Below, in pieces: positions 51,701 to 54,948 of a DNA stretch of 54,948 nucleotides. The DNA is taken from assembly GCF_040654195.1 (NCBI RefSeq), contig NZ_JBFAHM010000026.1:1-54948 (forward strand). Direction: 5' to 3'. Numbering within the stretch: the first letter of the stretch is position 1; every line of letters begins with the position of its first letter. Below the pieces are notes generated by a model. The model had not been told where the DNA came from. It was given only the letters and a program-made list of their open reading frames with translations, and ran no database searches. Source of the DNA: Hamadaea sp013361475. Its GTDB lineage: Bacteria > Actinomycetota > Actinomycetes > Mycobacteriales > Micromonosporaceae. A program made the position numbers and the translations under genes.

Positions 51701-52474
51701 GACGCGCTGGTCATGTGGGAGGCGCAGTTCGGCGACTTCGTCAACGGCGCCCAGTCGGTGATCGACGAGTTCGTGTCCTCGGGCGAGGCCAAGTGGGGCC
51801 AGAAGTCCTCCGTCGCGCTGCTGCTGCCGCACGGCCACGAGGGCCAGGGGCCGGACCACACGTCGGGCCGGCCGGAGCGGTTCCTCCAGCTGTGCGCCGA
51901 GGACAACATGCGGGTGGTCATCGCCTCGACCCCGGCGAACTACTTCCACGCGCTGCGGCGGCAGGCGCTGTCGCCGAAGCGGAAGCCGCTGGTGGCCTTC
52001 ACCCCGAAGTCGCTGCTACGCAACAAGCTCTGCATCTCGCAGATCGCCGACTTCACCACCGGGACGTTCCAGCCGGTCATCGGTGAGACGGGCGACCTGC
52101 GGCCGGAGACCGTACGCCGGGTGCTGTTCTGCTCGGGCAAGGTCTACTACGACCTGGTCCAGGCTCGGGCCGAGCGCGGCGTCACGGACACCGCGATCGT
52201 CCGGCTGGAGCAGCTCTACCCGCTGCCCGTCGACGAAGTCAAGGCGGAGCTGGCCAAGTACCCGAACGCCGTCGACTTCGCCTGGGTCCAGGAGGAGCCG
52301 GCCAACCAGGGTGCCTGGTCGTTCGTCGCGCTGAACCTGCTGGAGCACCTCGACGGGGTCAGCCTGCGGCGGATCTCCCGTCCGGCGGCGGCCGCCCCGG
52401 CGGTGGGCTCCACCAAGATGCACGACGTGGAGCAGGCCGCGCTGCTGGAAGCGGCGCTGCCGAAGGCGGCCTGA
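48755..52474 (+). CDS. kgd: multifunctional 2-oxoglutarate decarboxylase/dehydrogenase (E1-E2 fusion)
   Basis: 1239 residues; the actinobacterial fusion that carries out 2-oxoglutarate decarboxylation in the TCA cycle. Short N-terminal helical segment (NPLADFGPNEWIVEDMYQRY), Ala/Pro/Lys linker (about 45-125), E2 succinyltransferase-like core (about 130-385, with TYDHRIIQG) and no lipoyl domain, then the thiamine-dependent E1 part (about 400-1239) with VLVHGDAAFAGQG, NNQVGFTT and CYRRRGHNEGDDP. Starts at GTG with GAGGG upstream. The stop overlaps the start of a 59-residue gene. In mycobacteria, activity is restrained by the FHA protein GarA; no garA is seen here. Confidence 0.97.
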   Translation: MSTQHSSQENPLADFGPNEWIVEDMYQRYLTDPASVDPAWHDFFADYKPGAPAATAAAEKKAAPAQAAASAPAKATAAPAATSAAPKAAAPAAPAKPAAAAERSREAPGVQSAPVKAAGVPEKKEATVVPLRGVAAKIVQNMDQSLTVPTATSVRAVPAKLLADNRIVINNALARGRGGKVSFTHLIGYALVKALAAHPEMNNSYAETNGKPTMVVPPQVNLGIAIDLQKPDGSRNLVVPSIKGCERLDFRQFWQAYEDIVRRARRNELTMEDYAGTTISLTNPGGIGTVHSQPRLMAGQGTIIGVGAMEYPAPFSGMSDAQLADLAVSKIITLTSTYDHRIIQGAQSGEFLKVMHELLIGDEFYDEIFTSLRIPYEPVRWVRDIAHTSEGQIDKAARVIELIREYRVRGHLMADTNPLEYEIRRHPDLDIREHGLTLWDLDRTFAVGGFAGKDKMKLRDVLGVLRDSYCRRTGVEYMHIQSPEERNWIASRVERKYAKPTKEEQAHVLNRLNAAEAFETFLATKYVGQKRFSLEGGESLIPLLDEVLQASSEDGLDEVVIGMAHRGRLNVLANIVGKPYEKIFNEFEGFIDPKTTQGSGDVKYHLGMTGKFTSPDGQHGITVSVTANPSHLETVDPVLEGIVRAKQDRLDLGNEGFTVLPVLVHGDAAFAGQGVVAETLNLSQLRGYRTGGTVHIVVNNQVGFTTAPEYSRSSLYSTDVARMIQAPIFHVNGDDPEAVVRVARLAFEYRQAFRKDVVIDLVCYRRRGHNEGDDPSMTNPLMYQIIDAKRSVRKLYTEELIGRGDITVEEAEEALRDYQNQLETVFKATRDAQTTSSARPTRVREPEPEPLVTTAISTEVVAAIGEAHTTLPEGLVPHKRVQQLLERRAKMSVAGDIDWAFGEILAFGSLLNEGVTVRLAGQDSRRGTFVQRHAAVVDSHGGEDYLPITRVAKDNAKLYVHDSLLSEYAAMGFEYGYSVENPDALVMWEAQFGDFVNGAQSVIDEFVSSGEAKWGQKSSVALLLPHGHEGQGPDHTSGRPERFLQLCAEDNMRVVIASTPANYFHALRRQALSPKRKPLVAFTPKSLLRNKLCISQIADFTTGTFQPVIGETGDLRPETVRRVLFCSGKVYYDLVQARAERGVTDTAIVRLEQLYPLPVDEVKAELAKYPNAVDFAWVQEEPANQGAWSFVALNLLEHLDGVSLRRISRPAAAAPAVGSTKMHDVEQAALLEAALPKAA

Positions 52475-52653
52475 TGTACTTCACCGATCGCGGCATCGAA
52501 GAACTGGTCGAACGCCGGGGCGACGAGCAGGTGGCCGTCGAATGGCTCGCCGAGCGGCTGCGGGACTTCGTCGACGCCAACCCGGAGTTCGAGACCGCCG
52601 TCGAACGGCTAGCCACGTATCTAGCCCGCTACGACGAGGACGACGACCTCTAG
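52474..52653 (+). CDS. 59-residue DUF6104-like protein coupled to kgd
   Basis: Begins MYFTDRGIEELVERR and ends ARYDEDDDL: a small acidic helical protein with VAVEWLAERLRDFVD. The ATG overlaps the kgd stop (TGATG), so it is translationally coupled. The same small gene follows kgd in other actinomycetes as I recall (DUF6104). Function unknown; the constant linkage suggests a role with the 2-oxoglutarate dehydrogenase complex. A terminator follows after 5 bp. Confidence 0.87.
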   Translation: MYFTDRGIEELVERRGDEQVAVEWLAERLRDFVDANPEFETAVERLATYLARYDEDDDL

Positions 52654-52658
52654 CGCTA

Positions 52659-52681
52659 GGGCCCGGCCTTCCGCCGGGCCC
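52659..52681 (+). terminator. terminator of the kgd transcript
   Basis: GGGCCCGGC, loop CTTCC, GCCGGGCCC, then TTCGCTTT; perfect 9-bp stem. Confidence 0.85.
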
Positions 52682-52706
52682 TTCGCTTTCCTGCAGATAC
52701 GGCGAA

Positions 52707-52730
52707 CGCCCCGGGAGAATTCCCGGGGCG
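52707..52730 (-). terminator. whiB terminator
   Basis: CGCCCCGGGA, loop GAAT, TCCCGGGGCG; perfect 10-bp stem, 32 bp past the whiB stop on the minus strand. Confidence 0.8.
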
Positions 52731-52762
52731 TCGTCAGTTCGCGGTTTCGGCGGGTGCTCCGC

Positions 52763-53017
52763 TCAGAGGGCGCTGGCGCGTACGCGCAGCCCACCGCGGC
52801 GCTTCAGAGCGCGCCGCTCCTCTTCGCTCATCCCGCCCCAGACGCCGGCGTCCTGGCCCGAATCCATTGCCCACGACAGGCACTGGTCGGTCACGGGACA
52901 CCGCCGGCAGACCGCCTTCGCCTGCTCGACTTGAAGCAGCGCCGGGCCAGACGTCCCGATCGGGAAGAACAGCTCCGGGTCCTCATCGCGGCAGATCGCA
53001 TGGTGGCGCCAGTCCAT
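52763..53017 (-). CDS. whiB1: WhiB1-type iron-sulfur regulator
   Basis: 84 residues. Four cluster ligands: Cys9, Cys37, Cys40 (CRRC) and Cys46 (DQCLSW). The GVWGG turn (GQDAGVWGGMSEEERRAL) and a basic tail follow. The near-identity of MDWRHHAICRDEDPELFFP to mycobacterial WhiB1 and streptomycete WblE gives the subgroup. It is an essential, nitric-oxide-sensitive partner of the primary sigma factor. AAGGAG lies before the ATG. Its upstream region carries Crp-like sites and a 19-bp palindrome, fitting the known Crp control of whiB1 in M. tuberculosis. Confidence 0.95.
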   Translation of the reverse strand: MDWRHHAICRDEDPELFFPIGTSGPALLQVEQAKAVCRRCPVTDQCLSWAMDSGQDAGVWGGMSEEERRALKRRGGLRVRASAL

Positions 53018-53092
53018 GGCGGCAACACTCCTTGTTCCTGAAGTGGGTGTGGGTATCCCTGTATGCGTCCCGCGTACACGGCAGGTTAAACA

Positions 53093-53111
53093 TGACCGTC
53101 AGTGACGGTCA
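53093..53111. promoter_or_regulatory. 19-bp palindrome at the whiB1 promoter
   Basis: TGACCGTCA-G-TGACGGTCA, perfect 9-bp arms, 75 bp upstream of the whiB1 ATG. It would overlap a possible -35/-10 pair on the minus strand (CTGACC, 16 bp, TTTAAC), a position for a repressor. Confidence 0.6.
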
Positions 53112-53164
53112 GTTACCGAATCCGTGAGCGGTGAGCAGGCAGCGAGCGCTTGACTCGATACGCT

Positions 53165-53180
53165 TGTGAATACTTTCACG
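53165..53180. promoter_or_regulatory. Crp-like site 1 upstream of whiB1
   Basis: TGTGA-ATACTT-TCACG matches the Crp consensus TGTGA-N6-TCACA at nine of ten positions. It lies 148 bp upstream of the start codon. Confidence 0.6.
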
Positions 53181-53224
53181 AACTCCCGCCATGTCAAGGG
53201 GGGTGAAGCGAAAAAAACCGGTCG

Positions 53225-53240
53225 GGTGAGCAAGCTCACG
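53225..53240. promoter_or_regulatory. Crp-like site 2 upstream of whiB1
   Basis: GGTGA-GCAAGC-TCACG, eight of ten consensus positions, centred 60 bp from site 1. Confidence 0.45.
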
Positions 53241-53392
53241 ACCCATTTGTCCGGATCACCAGGAGTTACCCTGACCCCCGCGCACGACAGTCATCTGTGA
53301 ATGTAGTACTCTCCACGCCTCATTACTAGTATTTCCGACTCGTGTCATATGTGTGGACTGCCACGGATGGGCGTTTGAGCCGTAGTGTCCGG

Positions 53393-54307
53393 TCAGCAGA
53401 TCACGCGGAGTGCTTCCGGCACCGCGGCGAACCGAACTTGCTCGCGTTCTCCGAGGTAGTCCCCGTCAAGTTGAAACGCCTGTGGCGTATCGGAAGTGAC
53501 GGTGAACGCTGCAAGGTCGTGATAACGGACGACCTGACGGCCGCGCGGTTCGCCGTCGGTCGCGAGAATCTGAGCCACGGTACGCATCGTCGACGGCACC
53601 CGCAGCACCCGCAGTGCCATGACGTCCAGGCCGAGATCGAACGAGGCGTCGGGGTTCGGGTGGACCGGCCGGTCGCCCAGGAACGTCCAGGGTGCGGTGT
53701 TCTGCACGATGATCGAGGCGAGCCGTTCCTCGTCCGCGTCGTCCGGCAGCTCCAGCGTCAGGTCCGCCGGATGCCGTTCGAGGAAGTACTCGCCCAGGGT
53801 CGAGCGGAGGTAGAGCCCCGGGGTGGCGCGGCGGCCCTTGCGACGCGCCCGTTCCACCCGGCGGGTGACGGCCGCATCGAGCCCCAGACCGGCGCAGAAG
53901 GTGAAGTACCGGTCGTCGGCCAGACCGAGCCCGATCGTCCGGCTGCGGCCCTCTCGGAGCGCCTGCAGCAGTACGCCAGTCGCCTCGGACCATTCCTTCG
54001 GCAGTCCCAGCGCCCGGACGAAGACGTTGGTCGACCCACCCGGCACGACCGCGAGCGCGGGCCGGGTCTCGGCGGGTCCGGCCATCAAGCCGTTGACCAC
54101 CTCGTTCACCGTACCGTCTCCGCCGAGCGCCACGACCAGCTCGACGCCGGCCTCGGCAGCCTGACGTGCCAGGTGCCCGGCGTGCCCGCGCCGCCGGGTG
54201 TAGCCCAGCTCCAGATCCAGCGCGCTGCGCAGCGCGCCGGCCAGCACGTCGCGGCTCCGCGCGCTGGTGGTCGTCGCCTTCGGGTTCACGATGAGGAGGG
54301 CCCGCAT
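53393..54307 (-). CDS. diacylglycerol kinase family lipid kinase
   Basis: 304 residues of the DgkB/YegS type: nucleotide motif VVALGGDGTVNEVVNGL, VVPGGSTNVFVRALGLP, and later FQLDGDYLGE. It phosphorylates diacylglycerol or a related lipid at the membrane. ATG 54305-54307; longer frames upstream lie opposite the next gene. It shares a 33-bp divergent region with the membrane protein gene at 54341. Confidence 0.92.
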   Translation of the reverse strand: MRALLIVNPKATTTSARSRDVLAGALRSALDLELGYTRRRGHAGHLARQAAEAGVELVVALGGDGTVNEVVNGLMAGPAETRPALAVVPGGSTNVFVRALGLPKEWSEATGVLLQALREGRSRTIGLGLADDRYFTFCAGLGLDAAVTRRVERARRKGRRATPGLYLRSTLGEYFLERHPADLTLELPDDADEERLASIIVQNTAPWTFLGDRPVHPNPDASFDLGLDVMALRVLRVPSTMRTVAQILATDGEPRGRQVVRYHDLAAFTVTSDTPQAFQLDGDYLGEREQVRFAAVPEALRVIC

Positions 54308-54340
54308 GGGGCGCAATCTACCGGGCCTACCCTTGAGGCC

Positions 54341-54763
54341 ATGACCACACCGGCCGTCACAGACACGGGTACGCCCACCGCGACGCCGCCGACCGTGCGG
54401 GCCGCGGTCGCGCTGCTGTCGGCACAAGCGGTCGCCGCCGCCGCGATCACGATCTTCCTCGTCTACGAGGACCTCACCGTCGGCGGGGCGAACCAGCGCC
54501 TGGCGTGGGCCGTCACCGGCGTGGCGGTGCTGATCGGCGCCCTGCTCGCGCTGCTGGCCCGGTCCGTCGGCAAGCACCGCCGCTGGGCTCGGGACATCGC
54601 CGTCGCGCTGGACCTGACCTTCCTGGCCCCGGCGTACTACATGATCGTCGGCGAGCTGGCCTGGCTCGGCGTGATCGTCGGGCTCATCTGCCTCGCGACG
54701 ATCGCGACCCTGGTGGCGCCGCCGACCAACCGCGCCGTCGGCGAAGCCGGCCTGTCGCTCTGA
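54341..54763 (+). CDS. four-segment membrane protein
   Basis: 140 residues: Thr/Pro-rich start, then four hydrophobic segments (about 20-42, 55-75, 85-105, 107-125). Family not recognised. TACCCT at 54329-54334 lies six bases before the ATG, so the message may be leaderless. It is divergent from the lipid kinase gene. Confidence 0.78.
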   Translation: MTTPAVTDTGTPTATPPTVRAAVALLSAQAVAAAAITIFLVYEDLTVGGANQRLAWAVTGVAVLIGALLALLARSVGKHRRWARDIAVALDLTFLAPAYYMIVGELAWLGVIVGLICLATIATLVAPPTNRAVGEAGLSL

Positions 54764-54792
54764 CCCCCACCCGTCCGCTCCGGGCTCACCGC

Positions 54793-54844
54793 GCGCTCCC
54801 CCAAGGCGCTCTCCCAAGGCACTCTCCCAAGGCGCTCTCCCGAG
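54793..54844. repeat. four 13-bp tandem units next to palindrome E
   Basis: Unit GCGCTCTCCCAAG, four copies with one change in each of copies 1, 3 and 4. The array runs into GCGCTGGATC, the same junction as the 12-bp array beside copy B. Confidence 0.95.
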
Positions 54845-54849
54845 GCGCT

Positions 54850-54904
54850 GGATCAGGGATCTCGGTCGAATCTTGGGCCAAGATTCGACCGAGATCCCTG
54901 ATCC
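54850..54904. repeat. dispersed palindromic element, copy E (perfect)
   Basis: 27-bp arms 54850-54876 and 54878-54904, perfectly complementary around one G. Intergenic, after the last gene. It is the best reference for the family: outer GGATCAGGGATC, inner CTCGGTCGAATCTTGG. Confidence 0.97.
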
Positions 54905-54948
54905 GGAGGTGGTGGAGGGAAGACGTGGAGGGGAGTGGTTGGGAACCC

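Larger units (their letters stand above)
53018..53392. other. 375-bp upstream region of whiB1
   Basis: No gene. On the minus strand it is the whiB1 leader and promoter; the far end (53290-53392) is AT-richer and is also the 3-prime flank of the leftward diacylglycerol-kinase-family gene. Open frames here are shadows. Confidence 0.7.

Noticed and set aside
53342..54763. 473-codon plus-strand frame running into the last membrane protein gene
   Set aside because: It is antisense to the lipid kinase up to 54307; the supported gene starts at 54341.

Overview
The window is high-GC DNA from an actinomycete. It carries a fused SucA/SucB-type 2-oxoglutarate decarboxylase (Kgd), a WhiB1-type regulator, an MprA-MprB-PepD-like locus, several secreted chitinases and an LPXTG-type wall protein. 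Heavy use of GTACGC-containing codons and the family mix point to Micromonosporaceae or a close relative; this is inference from content, not from a marker gene. No rRNA, tRNA, CRISPR array or complete mobile element was recognised. Only the first 70 bases look like the tail of a gene cut by the window edge.

Layout. 1-5.4 kb: nicotinamidase, an amidinotransferase-fold hydrolase, an MFS pump, cytochrome c oxidase subunit I and a small membrane protein. 5.4-11.2 kb: a probable hydroxyproline catabolic operon (epimerase, DHDPS-family deaminase, flavoprotein with Fe-S centres, DadA-like oxidase) read leftward, with a divergent PucR-type regulator. 11.2-16.4 kb: MFS pump plus TetR, an LPXTG protein, D-aminoacyl-tRNA deacylase, and a DHA2 pump divergent from its TetR. 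16.5-23 kb: a secreted two-domain peptidoglycan hydrolase, an SDR, a polyprenyl-phosphate sugar transferase and a GH18 chitinase. 23-26.3 kb: AI-2E-family permease and an arginine/ornithine pair (amidinohydrolase, ornithine aminotransferase). 26.4-34.9 kb: FHA protein, PLDc_N/SHOCT protein, an 1178-residue membrane protein, rhodanese divergent from a GlxA-type regulator, DUF6325, HdeD and patatin proteins. 34.9-37.3 kb: HTH-TOBE regulator, ModA-like lipoprotein and a sugar-type ABC ATPase. 37.4-45.5 kb: a large chitinase, then HtrA-kinase-regulator (MprAB-PepD order) and a PadR/DUF4097 operon. 46.1-48.6 kb: an OlsB/OlsA-like ornithine-lipid pair and a hot-dog-like protein. 48.7-54.8 kb: Kgd with a coupled 59-residue protein, WhiB1, a diacylglycerol-kinase-family enzyme and a small membrane protein.

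The strongest unexplained signal is a dispersed family of about 55-bp palindromes with five copies (2986-3046, 8764-8816, 29303-29355, 47909-47964, 54850-54904). Two copies lie inside conserved genes, in the same orientation and reading frame, and encode nearly the same peptide (core DSTEIPDPAPTEA) within linkers. Paired changes between arms and G-T wobble pairs suggest the hairpin is maintained. Two copies abut small tandem arrays, with a 12-bp unit in the coding copy and a 13-bp unit in the intergenic one. The behaviour resembles the in-frame palindromic elements known from Rickettsia; I do not recognise this family from actinomycetes.
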